A stretch of DNA of 64,000 bases from Clostridium hydrogenum (GCF_021432385.1 NZ_JAEACT010000002.1:2717501-2781500), one strand, 5' to 3'. Shown: positions 35,556-44,429, counted from the stretch's first letter. Made by a program: numbers and translations. The notes: a model not told the origin generated them from the letters alone.

Positions 35556-37270
35556 ACTGTAAAACCTGCCTTATATAGTTCTTCATAAACTCCTCCATTT
35601 TTTATTAATTTTTCATGAGTTCCAGTTTCTACAATTCCTTCTTTGTTAAAAACAATTATATTGGAAGCATTTTTTATAGTTGATAACTTGTGTGCTACAA
35701 CTATTACAGCTTTGTGCTTTGTTACGCTTTCTAAGGTTTGAGTAAGTGCTGCCTCTGCTTTCGCATCTAGTGCTGCTGTTGGTTCATCCAAAAGTATTAT
35801 AGGTGCATCTTTTATTATCATCCTAGCTAAAGCTATTCTCTGGCACTGACCTCCAGAAAGTCCACCTCCACCTTCTCCAAGTATAGTGTCATACCCATTT
35901 GGCAATTTTTCTATAAATTCATGGGCATTGGCAAGCTTAGCAGCATTTATTATTTCTTCCAAAGAAGCATTTTCTTTTCCCATAGCTATGTTCTCTGAAA
36001 TTGTAACAGGATAGAGATAACTTTCTTGTGACATATAAGTTATAAGCTTTCTCACACTTTTAATATTTACATTTTCAATAGCCTTTCCAAATATCTTTAT
36101 CTTTCCGCCACTTAAATTGTAAAATCCGCATATAAGCTTTAATATTGTACTTTTCCCAATCCCACTACTTCCAACTAAAGCTGTATAACTTACCTTAGGC
36201 ACTTCAAATGAAATATTTTCAAAAACATTATTTTCTCCATCATATGAAAATGCCGCCTCTTTAAATTCAATTGCAGTACTATTAACATCAATCTTTATAT
36301 CACTTTCATTATTTTCTTCAGCCTCTAAATCCATAATTTCAAATATCCTCTTTAAAGCCGGAACAGACTGTCTCATATTATCTACAAAGTTTAAAATATT
36401 TTCTATTGGTCCAAGTACATAAACAACAAGAGTAGAAAATACAAAAAGACTTCCAATTGACATTTCCTTGTGAATAGCAAGATATCCTCCATAAGTTACG
36501 TATATTAGCTGAGGTGCCAGCCTAACTATTAAAAAAATTGGTGTTAGCCATGAAGATATTTTGTCTATTTTAAGTCTTTTAATTTTTATATTATTTGAAA
36601 CCTGTTCATATTTTTTCATAAACAATATTTCAAGTTTAAAAGCTTTTAAAATATATATTCCATTGATAACCTCTTGAAGTATATCATTTATATTTGAAGC
36701 ATTTTCCATCAATTTTTTTGAGTGGCTTTGCACTGGTTTATTGATTTTATTATAAATTACAGTTGAAACAGGCATTAAAATAAAAGTAACTAAGAAAAGT
36801 TTAGGACTAACATAAATCATATATGCTGAAGCCAAAAGCATTAACACAGCATTTGATACAAACTGTAAAATTCCATTTAAAAATTGAACTAATATTTGTA
36901 AATCATTATTTATTCTTGAAACTAAATCACCATTAGAGTACCTTTCCAAGATATGAAGTGGCAACTCTTGCAGATGTGAAACTAATTTGTTTTGGACATC
37001 ATAATTAAAGGATTTACAAAACTTTTCTGAAAGGTATTTTGAAAAATAAGCTGTAAACATGCCTATTACTGTTAAAATTATTGAAAAACATAAATATTTT
37101 ACAAAAATATCACTTTTCTTACTAACTGCATTATCCATAACCTTTTGAAGCCCATATTGAATTCCAATCTTTACGACTGCATCTAAAATTAAAATTACAG
37201 CACATACAAGCATAATTAAATAATAAGGTTTTAAACTTAAAACAAGTCCTTTTAGATTACCTTTTTTCAT
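35552..37270 (-). CDS. ABC exporter half-transporter, subunit 1
   Basis: A 572-residue half-transporter with six membrane helices, Walker A LVGSSGIGKSTILK, signature LSGGQCQRIALARMII, and Walker B APIILLDEPTAALDAKAE. Of three clustered ATGs I chose 37270, which has the best spacing from AAGGA. The reading frame begins inside the upstream sigma factor gene, so translation is coupled. Catalytic residues look complete in both subunits. Substrate unknown. Confidence 0.9.
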   Translation of the reverse strand: MKKGNLKGLVLSLKPYYLIMLVCAVILILDAVVKIGIQYGLQKVMDNAVSKKSDIFVKYLCFSIILTVIGMFTAYFSKYLSEKFCKSFNYDVQNKLVSHLQELPLHILERYSNGDLVSRINNDLQILVQFLNGILQFVSNAVLMLLASAYMIYVSPKLFLVTFILMPVSTVIYNKINKPVQSHSKKLMENASNINDILQEVINGIYILKAFKLEILFMKKYEQVSNNIKIKRLKIDKISSWLTPIFLIVRLAPQLIYVTYGGYLAIHKEMSIGSLFVFSTLVVYVLGPIENILNFVDNMRQSVPALKRIFEIMDLEAEENNESDIKIDVNSTAIEFKEAAFSYDGENNVFENISFEVPKVSYTALVGSSGIGKSTILKLICGFYNLSGGKIKIFGKAIENVNIKSVRKLITYMSQESYLYPVTISENIAMGKENASLEEIINAAKLANAHEFIEKLPNGYDTILGEGGGGLSGGQCQRIALARMIIKDAPIILLDEPTAALDAKAEAALTQTLESVTKHKAVIVVAHKLSTIKNASNIIVFNKEGIVETGTHEKLIKNGGVYEELYKAGFTV

Positions 37271-38876
37271 TTTCATCATTTCCTTCTATAACAAAATACA
37301 TAGTATCTGTAAGCTTCTTTGGAATACTTATTAAATCATTAACCTTTAAATATTCCAAAGCGTATTCATTCAAAATATCAAAAAATATACACGCATCTGC
37401 CTCTATTTCTTTTTTATTCATATCTTTATAATAATTGCTTAATTCAACTGCTACCTTATTAAAAAAACTTTTAACTATGCTAGTATTTAATTTATCTGCC
37501 AATTTTTTAATTTCACTTTCAAAGCTTTCATATTGCTCCTTAGTAAAAACTGTTACATTAGATTTTAAAATCCCCTCTTGAATTTTGATTATATTGCAGT
37601 TTAAAAGCTCAGCTGCAGTTTCTTCCTCATCTTTACTTAAACCTTCTACACTGCTTTTCTCTCTTATAACTTTGGCAAACAATTTTATTTCACTTGAAGA
37701 AAGCATATTTTTAGTTACACTTTCCTCCCCATATACACTTTGTAATAATCCAGCTTTCGTATATCTAATTGATATCCATTTATTTCTATCTTTTTGAAAT
37801 AGCTCTCCGCCTTCAAAGCCCATAATACGCCAGGTATTTCCATGAGGCCTCATAGGCATTTCTCTGTTGATTTTTTCATCATCAAAATAACTTGCGAGTA
37901 GTCTCGGAACAATAATCCAAACTATTTCTTTAAAGCTTTTTTTAGCATCAATACTTTTTAATTTGCTATGGAAATCCTCTTTTTGTAATAGCCCCATTAT
38001 ATTTTCACATAAAAGTTCAGCGGCTTCTTTTAATAATGGCTTTATAAACTTTTGACTTTCTTCTGTTACTATAATGAAGTTAGTTTTATATCTATTATTA
38101 CTTAATTTTTTTAAAAGTTCTTCTTCTTCAAGTGTTTCAATATCCTCTTCTAAATACACTCGTGGGACACCTAGTTCAAGACTTATATCCTCTATGGTTA
38201 CTGCTGCTTTTGATGCGTAAATAAGTATATTTTGTCTAAGTAAGCTTTTTGCCTTAGCCTTTACATAAAAAGAGGAATATGGAGATGTAAAATTTCCTTT
38301 TGTAACTAGATTAAGCTTTCCTGGTGAATAAGTTCTTTCTGTATAATTTTTCATTTCCTCAATTCTCTCCTTTAACATTCTTTTAGCTTCATGAAGTCTC
38401 CATTTTACTGTTGCCACTGACATGTCCATTTCTTTTGCTATTTCACTGCATTTTTTTTCATGCACATAATAACTAACAACAACTTCTCTATAGCTTTTAG
38501 ATAGCAGTCCTATTTCCCTTCGCAAACAATTGTATTCTTCATTTTTTATAATCTTTTCATCTATATTAACTTCTAATTTTAATTTTTCTGTTCCAATTCC
38601 CTCTATATAGGTAATTGAATTTTTATTTTTTCTTCCTAGCCACTTATAATATCTATATTTTGCCACAGTCCATAGCCACGCCTCCAAAGCTTCTTTACCT
38701 TCATAATATTTAATTTTCACATATGATCTACAGACTTCTAAAAGTATATCCTGTGTTAAATCCTCAGCTTCATTGCTGTTTTCTGTACGCTTAACTGCAA
38801 AGCCAAAAACTTTTTCTAAATTCTTATTTATAAGTGTATCTATCATCTGTTTATTAATTACAATTTGATTTTCCAT
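37257..38876 (-). CDS. ECF-type sigma factor with about 350-residue C-terminal extension
   Basis: A 539-residue protein. Residues about 15-85 form sigma region 2 (NSNEAEDLTQDILLEVCRSY) and 120-175 region 4 (KKCSEIAKEMDMSVATVKWR, then LHEAKRML). After that comes a large extra part. It starts with a winged-helix-like segment (AAVTIEDISLELGVPRVYLE, then DIETLEEEELLKK) and continues as helical sequence of no family known to me. It overlaps the ABC exporter gene, so sigma factor and exporter are made together. The extension may sense the exporter's substrate or replace an anti-sigma factor. The start follows GAGGTGA. Confidence 0.85.
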   Translation of the reverse strand: MENQIVINKQMIDTLINKNLEKVFGFAVKRTENSNEAEDLTQDILLEVCRSYVKIKYYEGKEALEAWLWTVAKYRYYKWLGRKNKNSITYIEGIGTEKLKLEVNIDEKIIKNEEYNCLRREIGLLSKSYREVVVSYYVHEKKCSEIAKEMDMSVATVKWRLHEAKRMLKERIEEMKNYTERTYSPGKLNLVTKGNFTSPYSSFYVKAKAKSLLRQNILIYASKAAVTIEDISLELGVPRVYLEEDIETLEEEELLKKLSNNRYKTNFIIVTEESQKFIKPLLKEAAELLCENIMGLLQKEDFHSKLKSIDAKKSFKEIVWIIVPRLLASYFDDEKINREMPMRPHGNTWRIMGFEGGELFQKDRNKWISIRYTKAGLLQSVYGEESVTKNMLSSSEIKLFAKVIREKSSVEGLSKDEEETAAELLNCNIIKIQEGILKSNVTVFTKEQYESFESEIKKLADKLNTSIVKSFFNKVAVELSNYYKDMNKKEIEADACIFFDILNEYALEYLKVNDLISIPKKLTDTMYFVIEGNDENEKR

Positions 38877-38912
38877 GGAAAAGTCACCTCATATATATAA
38901 AATACCAAAAAA

Positions 38913-38957
38913 CAAAAAAAGGATAGGTCTTTTTCAAAAAAACTTTAACCTATCCAA
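38913..38957 (-). terminator. Terminator after the CD3324-like gene
   Basis: GGATAGGT and ACCTATCC form a stem around an A/T-rich loop. On the minus strand it is followed by seven T residues. It separates the small regulator gene from the sigma factor operon. Confidence 0.75.
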
Positions 38958-38965
38958 AAAATTAT

Positions 38966-39232
38966 TTACTTTTTATCATATATAATTTTTTTAATGCTGT
39001 GAACAGATAGAAAAAACTCTTCCGCTAATTTATCTATAGTGCTGCCACTCTTATATTTTTGCTTTATAGTTTCATTTCTTATCTTCATATATTGTCTATT
39101 TCCAGAATTCTCTCCCCACTTTTTTCTTTTTTTAAGCTCAGCAGGAATATACATATATTCGCCTTGAATATATTTTTGAATTTCCTTAAGTAATGTATCT
39201 GGTAAGACATTTTCAGCTTTAACATATTTCAC
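38966..39232 (-). CDS. CD3324-like small DNA-binding protein
   Basis: An 88-residue protein starting at GTG 39232, nine bases after AGGAG, which gives the family-typical start MKYVKAENVLPDTLLKEIQK. A basic middle (IPAELKKRKKWGENSGNRQY) is followed by a helix-turn-helix, GSTIDKLAEEFFLSVHSIKK. This matches the clostridial CD3324 family, related to Mor-type activators. Its target is unknown. It ends in a terminator before the sigma factor gene. Confidence 0.82.
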   Translation of the reverse strand: MKYVKAENVLPDTLLKEIQKYIQGEYMYIPAELKKRKKWGENSGNRQYMKIRNETIKQKYKSGSTIDKLAEEFFLSVHSIKKIIYDKK

Positions 39233-39294
39233 AAAACTCAACTCCTAATTTATATTTCAAATTAGAAGTGCAAAGTCTGCATATATGCTCTACT

Positions 39295-39395
39295 AAAGAT
39301 ATACCCTGTGAAACTTCAAAATTAATTTGTACCAAAATGCTATCTTCAAAGCATTATGGTGCAAATTAATTTTGGTAGTTTAACTGGTATATCTC
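39295..39395. repeat. Family E palindromic repeat, copy E2
   Basis: The element starts AAAGATATACCCTGTGAAAC and ends with the inverted ACTGGTATATCT. ATTAATTTGTACCAAAATGC pairs with GCATTATGGTGCAAATTAAT in the middle. It lies downstream of the acetyltransferase gene at 39524. The flanking 39396-39523 shows nothing recognisable. Confidence 0.85.
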
Positions 39396-39523
39396 TACAT
39401 CTCTGTATAGGTTTGTCATATTTACAGACCTTGCACAGAGCCTCGTAAGTTTAATGACATTAACACACCCCCAGTACCATTTTCCATTTATTATATCACA
39501 ACGCTTAAACTATTTATAGTAAG

Positions 39524-40060
39524 TTACTGCCACTCTTCCTTTAAGATTCCATACTGATATTCATCCCACCATATTGGCTCTCCATCTGCTGTCTTTTTAA
39601 AGGTTACTGCCTTTAAAGCATACCCTTCACGTCTCATAGATAATCTCTCCATTAACTTCCACGACCTTGTGTTTTCTGGACTAGTCTTTGCTATTACCCT
39701 ATGCATATTAAGTTCAGCAAATGCATATTGAATTACTGCCTTTGCAGCTTCAGCCGCGTATCCATTTCCCCAATATAAAGGATTAAATATATAGCCAAGC
39801 TCTGAAGTCATAAATTCTTCTGGTCCTTCCTTTGAAAAATAAACATGTCCTATCATTTTGCCAGTTGCTTTTAATTGTACCGCTAAAAAAGTATTTCCCT
39901 TTGAAAAATTCTCTACTTCTTTTTTGCAGGCTTCATCACTTGAATCCCATCTTGGTTCAAATTCAAAGGCATCTTCATTAGAAATGTATTCTTTAAGATC
40001 TTTCCAATCTTCAATTTTAAAATTTCTTACTAATAATCTTTCAGTTTCTATTGTTTTCAT
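39524..40060 (-). CDS. RimJ-like GNAT acetyltransferase
   Basis: A 178-residue GNAT of the RimJ/RimL type. It has TIETERLLVRNFKIEDWKDL at the N-terminus, ELGYIFNPLYWGNGYAAEAA as the CoA-binding motif, and ENTRSWKLMERLSMRREGYA. Such enzymes acetylate protein N-termini or small amines. The start follows GGGGGAAGAG. It is isolated between repeats E2 and F1. Confidence 0.88.
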   Translation of the reverse strand: MKTIETERLLVRNFKIEDWKDLKEYISNEDAFEFEPRWDSSDEACKKEVENFSKGNTFLAVQLKATGKMIGHVYFSKEGPEEFMTSELGYIFNPLYWGNGYAAEAAKAVIQYAFAELNMHRVIAKTSPENTRSWKLMERLSMRREGYALKAVTFKKTADGEPIWWDEYQYGILKEEWQ

Positions 40061-40092
40061 TATTCTCTTCCCCCTTAAATACTTTATTATTG

Positions 40093-40141
40093 GCTATGTC
40101 TTAAATAAGTGTTGATTTTCACACTTATTTAAGACATAGCT
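40093..40141. repeat. Family F hairpin, copy F1
   Basis: GCTATGTCTTAAATAAGTGT and its exact inverse surround the loop TGATTTTC. Similar hairpins lie at 50608-50657 and 58335-58383. It probably works as a bidirectional terminator. Confidence 0.88.
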
Positions 40142-40156
40142 TCCTTTAGTCTGTTT

Positions 40157-40366
40157 GGCTATTTTTAAAAGAATGTTGATGTGATGTGTTGACTTTTATG
40201 GACTCTTAGGATTGCTCGTTTATAATTTGCGTAATTTTGACTAGGACGGTCAAAGCCATTTAGGCATCAGGACGATGCATCTAAATGGGTAGCAAATTAT
40301 AAACGAGCAATTCTTAGAGTCCATTAATGTCATAAGCTCATATCAGCATTCTTTTAAAACATAGCC
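40157..40366. repeat. Family B palindromic element, copy B2
   Basis: The 210-bp inverted copy of B1 (8322-8530) has only scattered differences, mostly at the outer ends. Arms, inner hairpins GGCATCAGGACGATGC and the GACTAGGACGGTC segment are conserved. Its right end overlaps the last codons of the acetyltransferase gene at 40354. Confidence 0.9.
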
Positions 40367-40893
40367 TTATTATTGAATTTAAATATTAGTTTTTCTCCAT
40401 CAAAAGTTGTTCCAAAAAATTCTTGAAAATTCCCCGAAGTATAGTTATTAATAGTCTTATGCCAAAATGGTTTTCCCCTTTTATTTGACTCTGTCGGGTT
40501 TGTATAAACTTCCCACTTACCATGAAATTTATCAAAAACTTGTTTTGCTGCAATTTCAGCAATGTTATTTCCACGGTATGGTCTAAGCAAAAAATACTCA
40601 TACATATAATAGTCAGTACTTTTAGGAGCATATTCTTCACTTGCAACTAAAGCAAATCCTGCTGGTTTATTATCTAGAAAAGTTATAAAAGGAAAAAGCT
40701 TTTCTGGCTTCTCAAACCATATATTCTGCAAATTATATTGTTCTTCTAGGGTTTTTATTGGCTCTTCTTCATAAATTCCATATTCATTTGGAACATTTCC
40801 ATAAATTTCAGATAAATCATATAAATACAATGGGTATAAGTTTTTAATTATATCCGCGTTTTCCTTATTTGCGAGTCTAGTTTCAACATTCAT
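40354..40893 (-). CDS. GNAT family acetyltransferase
   Basis: A 179-residue acetyltransferase. It has NADIIKNLYPLYLYDLSEIY at the N-terminus and LRPYRGNNIAEIAAKQVF as the CoA loop, then WEVYTNPTESNKRGKPFWHK. Its last four codons (KAMF) and TAA lie in the end of repeat B2, so the tail may be acquired. It overlaps the end of the upstream gene by 1 bp and is probably coupled to it. The start follows GAGGTGAAA. Confidence 0.83.
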   Translation of the reverse strand: MNVETRLANKENADIIKNLYPLYLYDLSEIYGNVPNEYGIYEEEPIKTLEEQYNLQNIWFEKPEKLFPFITFLDNKPAGFALVASEEYAPKSTDYYMYEYFLLRPYRGNNIAEIAAKQVFDKFHGKWEVYTNPTESNKRGKPFWHKTINNYTSGNFQEFFGTTFDGEKLIFKFNNKAMF

Positions 40894-41231
40894 TAAATTT
40901 CACCTCTCAAGTCAGCTTTATCAACATGAATTTCAAAGTTATTTTCTCCTACTTTATTTAATATAGGACTAACTTTATTAATAATTATTTCTTTAATAAA
41001 CTCTTCATGCTTATTTGAAATTTCCCTGCAAGAAATATATGACCATCTCGATAAAGCCCAAACTACTACAATTTCAGGATTGTCTATATTATCTACAAAT
41101 ACTTTTCCCGGGAAATCTCCATTTAACATTGCCATAGCTGGCACTCTATACTTCTTATCAGCAAAAAACTTTTTAACTATTTCGTAATCCCTTTTTTTCA
41201 ACTCTATGCAAGCACTTTCCGTATACCTCAC
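40893..41231 (-). CDS. Short protein resembling the N-terminal half of PF12746-type GNATs
   Basis: A 112-residue protein. LNGDFPGKVFVDNIDNPEIV, followed by VVWALSRWSYISC, recalls the N-terminal part of the GNAT_acetyltran (zwittermicin-resistance-like) family, which normally continues for another about 140 residues. The acetyltransferase part is missing; the coupled downstream gene encodes a separate GNAT. The start is uncertain: GTG 41231 is used here, with a weak site; TTG ten codons in is an alternative. It could be a truncated or split enzyme. Confidence 0.55.
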   Translation of the reverse strand: MRYTESACIELKKRDYEIVKKFFADKKYRVPAMAMLNGDFPGKVFVDNIDNPEIVVVWALSRWSYISCREISNKHEEFIKEIIINKVSPILNKVGENNFEIHVDKADLRGEI

Positions 41232-41390
41232 CTCATTTATGGATAAGCAATTTTAACTTTTCAAATTGCTTATCTATACCACCTATAATGTTAATGCCAA
41301 ACTCTGTTAAAATAAAGATAAAAAATGATTCTATATTATTTTTTATACCAAACATTAATGTGTATAAAAAATATAAGTTCTGATATAATT

Positions 41391-41489
41391 AAAGATATAC
41401 CATGGTGAAACTTAAAATTTATTTGTACCAAAATGCCGTCTTCTGGGCATTTTGGTGCACATGAATTTTAATTAGTTGAGCCGGTATAT
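41391..41489. repeat. Family E palindromic repeat, copy E3
   Basis: The element starts AAAGATATACCATGGTGAAA and ends GAGCCGGTATAT. TTTGTACCAAAATGCC pairs with GGCATTTTGGTGCACA around TCTTCT. It lies in the leader of the AAA gene at 41516 and is therefore one of the few E copies at a 5' end. Confidence 0.85.
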
Positions 41490-41515
41490 GTATGTATAAC
41501 ATTGAGGTGAAGTTA

Positions 41516-42634
41516 ATGAATAAGTGCTTTAATACCACCGGTCTTTGTGTTCCAAGAAAGCATTATATGGTTAATATAGATAATAAGGTAAAGCAAATAG
41601 AAAAACTTATTGATGAAGAAAAATATTTTCTAATAAACAGGCCAAGACAATATGGGAAAACAACTACATTAAATCAATTAAAAAAATATCTTGCCTCAAA
41701 ATATTTGGTCATTTCCCTTAGTTTTGATGGCATTGGAGATCTTTTGTTTAAAGATGAAAAATTATTTTCAAATAAGTTTCTAAATTTAATGGTAAAATCC
41801 ATAAAATTATCTGATGAAACTGCCAGTGAAATCTTACTAAATTTATATAGTGAAATTAATGATTTTGAAGAGTTATCTAATGTTATAACTAAATTTGTTT
41901 CAAAACTAGAAAAAGAAGTTGTTTTAATTATAGATGAAGTAGATAAATCTTCTAACAATCAACTATTTTTAAGTTTCTTAGGTATGCTTAGAAATAAATA
42001 TTTACTTAGAGAAGCTGAAGAAGATTATACCTTTAAATCAATTATTTTAGCTGGAATTCATGATATTAAAACTTTAAAACTTAAAATAAGAAATGATGAA
42101 GATACTAAATACAATTCTCCCTGGAATATAGCCGTTAACTTCAAGATAGATTTAAGCTTTAACACTTCTGAAATCGAAACTATGCTCATGGATTATTCAG
42201 ATTGTAATAAGCTTTCTATGAACTTAAAGGAACTATCAGAAAGAATTTATTATTTTACAAATGGATATCCATTTTTAGTAAGTAGAGTATGCCAAATAAT
42301 CGATGAGGATTTTTATACAAATAAAAAACTTCCTTGGTTAGTGCAAGATATAGATAAAGCTGTAAAAAGTATTATTTCTGAGGTTAACACCTTGTTTGAA
42401 AGCCTAATTAAAAATTTAGAAAACAATGCAGAATTATATGAGCTTGTAAGTAGAATTTTAGTTCAAGGTGAAAATATAATTTTTAATGCCCTAGACCCAT
42501 TAATTAATTTAGGTCTAACCTACGGCTTTTTCAGAGAAGAAAACAATACTGTTGTCATAAGCAATAAAATATTTGAAGAAATAATTTATAACTACCTGCT
42601 TTCAAAAATTAAAACTAAACATAAGGATTTTTAG
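41516..42634 (+). CDS. AAA ATPase, copy that has lost its nuclease domain
   Basis: A 372-residue protein highly similar to residues 1-370 of the intact copy at 13934: NTTGLCVPRKHYMVNID, Walker A NRPRQYGKTTTLNQL, Walker B VVLIIDEVDKSSNNQ. It stops at TAG 42632. The PD-(D/E)XK part is absent and only its final codons remain in another frame (42631-42720). The ATPase could still be expressed from ATG 41516 after GAGGTG. Whether it works without the nuclease is unknown. Confidence 0.8.
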   Translation: MNKCFNTTGLCVPRKHYMVNIDNKVKQIEKLIDEEKYFLINRPRQYGKTTTLNQLKKYLASKYLVISLSFDGIGDLLFKDEKLFSNKFLNLMVKSIKLSDETASEILLNLYSEINDFEELSNVITKFVSKLEKEVVLIIDEVDKSSNNQLFLSFLGMLRNKYLLREAEEDYTFKSIILAGIHDIKTLKLKIRNDEDTKYNSPWNIAVNFKIDLSFNTSEIETMLMDYSDCNKLSMNLKELSERIYYFTNGYPFLVSRVCQIIDEDFYTNKKLPWLVQDIDKAVKSIISEVNTLFESLIKNLENNAELYELVSRILVQGENIIFNALDPLINLGLTYGFFREENNTVVISNKIFEEIIYNYLLSKIKTKHKDF

Positions 42635-42720
42635 TTGTTTTTAATTTTAATAAAACTAAAGAATTTAAAGAAGAGCTCATTGAAATAAATGGTAAGAAAA
42701 TAATGGCAGTACATGTTTAA
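42631..42720 (+). pseudogene. Out-of-frame C-terminal remnant of the deleted AAA/nuclease copy
   Basis: In the frame starting at 42631 the DNA reads LVVFNFNKTKEFKEELIEIN, then GKKIMAVHV and TAA. This matches the C-terminus of the intact copy (LVIFNFNKNKEYKEESIEIG). An internal deletion of roughly 350-400 bp with frameshift joined residue about 370 to about 491. Confidence 0.88.
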
Positions 42721-42721
42721 T

Positions 42722-42969
42722 ATTGCGAAGCAACTAAACCAAAGTACAATGTACAGAGTACAAAGTACAAAGAAGGATGATTTACCTTTCCTTACGTCAG
42801 GTAAATCTTAAACTTAACTGTTGTCAGCTTCGTTGACAACAATAATAAAACGATTGCGTAAGCAATCAAAAAAACAAGTTTTAAGATTTTCCGTAGCAAA
42901 GCGGAAGAAAATCATCCTTCTTTGTACTTTGTACTTTATACTTTGTACTTTGGTTTAATGCTTCGCATT
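42722..42969. repeat. Family A palindromic repeat, copy A3
   Basis: Outer ends ATTGCGAAGCA/TGCTTCGCATT enclose multiple AAAGTACA units (left) and TACTTTGTACTTTG units (right). The interior has ATTTACCT...AGGTAAATC and a CGATTGCGTAAGCAATC hairpin. It starts just after the AAA remnant stop and ends 4 bp before the luxS stop codon. Confidence 0.85.
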
Positions 42970-42973
42970 AATT

Positions 42974-43453
42974 TTATATTGGGTAATTAAGTCTGTCTTC
43001 CCCTATGTTCTCTAAAACTTCAGCTAAAAATTTCTTTGCCAAGTATTTTGCCATTGGTAAATTCATATCTAAGTAGTTTCCACAATCTTTTGCAGCAGCT
43101 CCAGGTACTTCTCCTTCAAAGTCTGCAATAAATTTATACATTTCTTTTAATAAATCTACTATATCGCTGGATTTATAATCTCCATGTAAAATTAAATAAA
43201 ATCCTGTTCTGCAACCCATTGGTCCAAAGTATACTGTCTTTGAAGCATAATCTTTATGATTTCTTAAAAATGTTGCAGCCAAGTGCTCAATAGTATGCAT
43301 TTCAGCTGTATTCATAACAGGCTCATCATTAGGGCTTGTCATTCTTATATCAAAAGTAGTTATAACAACATCAGAAAACTTATCTTTTCTTGAAACATAA
43401 ACACCTGGTTTCAATTTTAAATGATCAACTGTAAAACTCGCAATTTTTTCCAT
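42974..43453 (-). CDS. luxS: LuxS, S-ribosylhomocysteine lyase
   Basis: A 159-residue LuxS. It cleaves S-ribosylhomocysteine to homocysteine and the AI-2 precursor DPD. Metal ligands H53 and H57 lie in EMHTIEHLAATFLRN, with E56 between. MGCRTGFYL carries the active cysteine (C81) and AAAKDCGNYLDMNL the third metal ligand. The length is normal. It is monocistronic with an AGGAGG site, and repeat A3 lies directly behind it. Confidence 0.97.
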   Translation of the reverse strand: MEKIASFTVDHLKLKPGVYVSRKDKFSDVVITTFDIRMTSPNDEPVMNTAEMHTIEHLAATFLRNHKDYASKTVYFGPMGCRTGFYLILHGDYKSSDIVDLLKEMYKFIADFEGEVPGAAAKDCGNYLDMNLPMAKYLAKKFLAEVLENIGEDRLNYPI

Positions 43454-43533
43454 AATAATTACCTCCTATACATACCTGTATAGTACCATTTATCATATAT
43501 CATTTCAAGTAGTACTGATATAGGTATTCTGGA

Positions 43534-43755
43534 TTAAAGCTCCATATTATTTAAAATATTCTTAAGTTCCTTTAATTCTTCTGTAGTAAGAGTTACTCCC
43601 TTACCCATTTTATCATGTTCTTTTGACCAATCTCTTATATCAAATTTAGGAGCATTGTCATTCCAACTTACTAAGTTTAATTCTTTTCTCCAGCCTTTAG
43701 CTGATTCTGAAAGAACTCCTGCATTTTCTTTAATTTCATATTTTATACTAGCCAT
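43534..43755 (-). CDS. YdbC/PC4-like nucleic-acid-binding protein
   Basis: A 73-residue protein with the PC4/YdbC pattern: LSESAKGWRKELNLVSWNDN, then PKFDIRDWS, HDKMGKGVTLTTEELKELKN. PC4-type proteins bind single-stranded DNA as dimers and affect transcription or repair. It is a single gene with an AGGAGG site. Confidence 0.85.
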   Translation of the reverse strand: MASIKYEIKENAGVLSESAKGWRKELNLVSWNDNAPKFDIRDWSKEHDKMGKGVTLTTEELKELKNILNNMEL

Positions 43756-43817
43756 TTAAAACACCTCCTATAACAAGCTTACCATTATTATACTTAAATA
43801 TACAATTTTCTTTCACA

Positions 43818-44429
43818 CTATTTTTTACTTTTGCCTTTAACTATCTTGATAAACATATATACGACTATTGCTAAAACAACCCCATATGTAATTATTTGCC
43901 CAAATTCAGATACTATTGGGACAATATTTTCCCATGAATCACCAAACCAATATCCTAGGCCAACATACATACCTGTCCAAAATAGTTCTCCAAATAGCGC
44001 AAATAAGCTAAATGGAACTATATCATAATTTACAACACCTGCTGCTATATTTACAAAAGGCCCCATAGGTGAAATTGCAAATCTTGTTAAAAAAACAGCA
44101 GCTTTACCATGCTTATTTAAATAGTTATGAGCTTTCACAAGTTTGGGATCAAAATATTTATTCAATCTAGGGAACTTCTCTAACAATCTGTATCCAATTA
44201 TTCTCCAAAAAAAATATCCTATGCAATCGCCAAGCCATGCCAAAAACCATACTTCTAAAACTATAGTTAATATATTAAACTCACCAGTATATGCAAACGC
44301 TCCACACGCTATTACTATAATAGATACGCTAAGAGGAATTCCAATTCCCTGCAATATCATCAGAATACTTAAAACCAGTATATTATACTGTCTGAAATAT
44401 TGTATTAACAATTGTGTAAAACTATTCAT
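43818..44429 (-). CDS. DedA family membrane protein
   Basis: A 203-residue DedA/SNARE-associated membrane protein. It has GIGIPLSVSIIVIACGAFAY, the GDCIGYFFWRIIGYRLLEKF segment, and LTRFAISPMGPFVNIAAGV with the conserved arginine. DedA proteins transport or scramble undecaprenyl phosphate and phospholipids. The F-x-R-x-x-P-x-x-R motif here appears as FLTRFAISPMG, lacking the second arginine. It overlaps the upstream small gene by 8 bp. Confidence 0.88.
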   Translation of the reverse strand: MNSFTQLLIQYFRQYNILVLSILMILQGIGIPLSVSIIVIACGAFAYTGEFNILTIVLEVWFLAWLGDCIGYFFWRIIGYRLLEKFPRLNKYFDPKLVKAHNYLNKHGKAAVFLTRFAISPMGPFVNIAAGVVNYDIVPFSLFALFGELFWTGMYVGLGYWFGDSWENIVPIVSEFGQIITYGVVLAIVVYMFIKIVKGKSKK

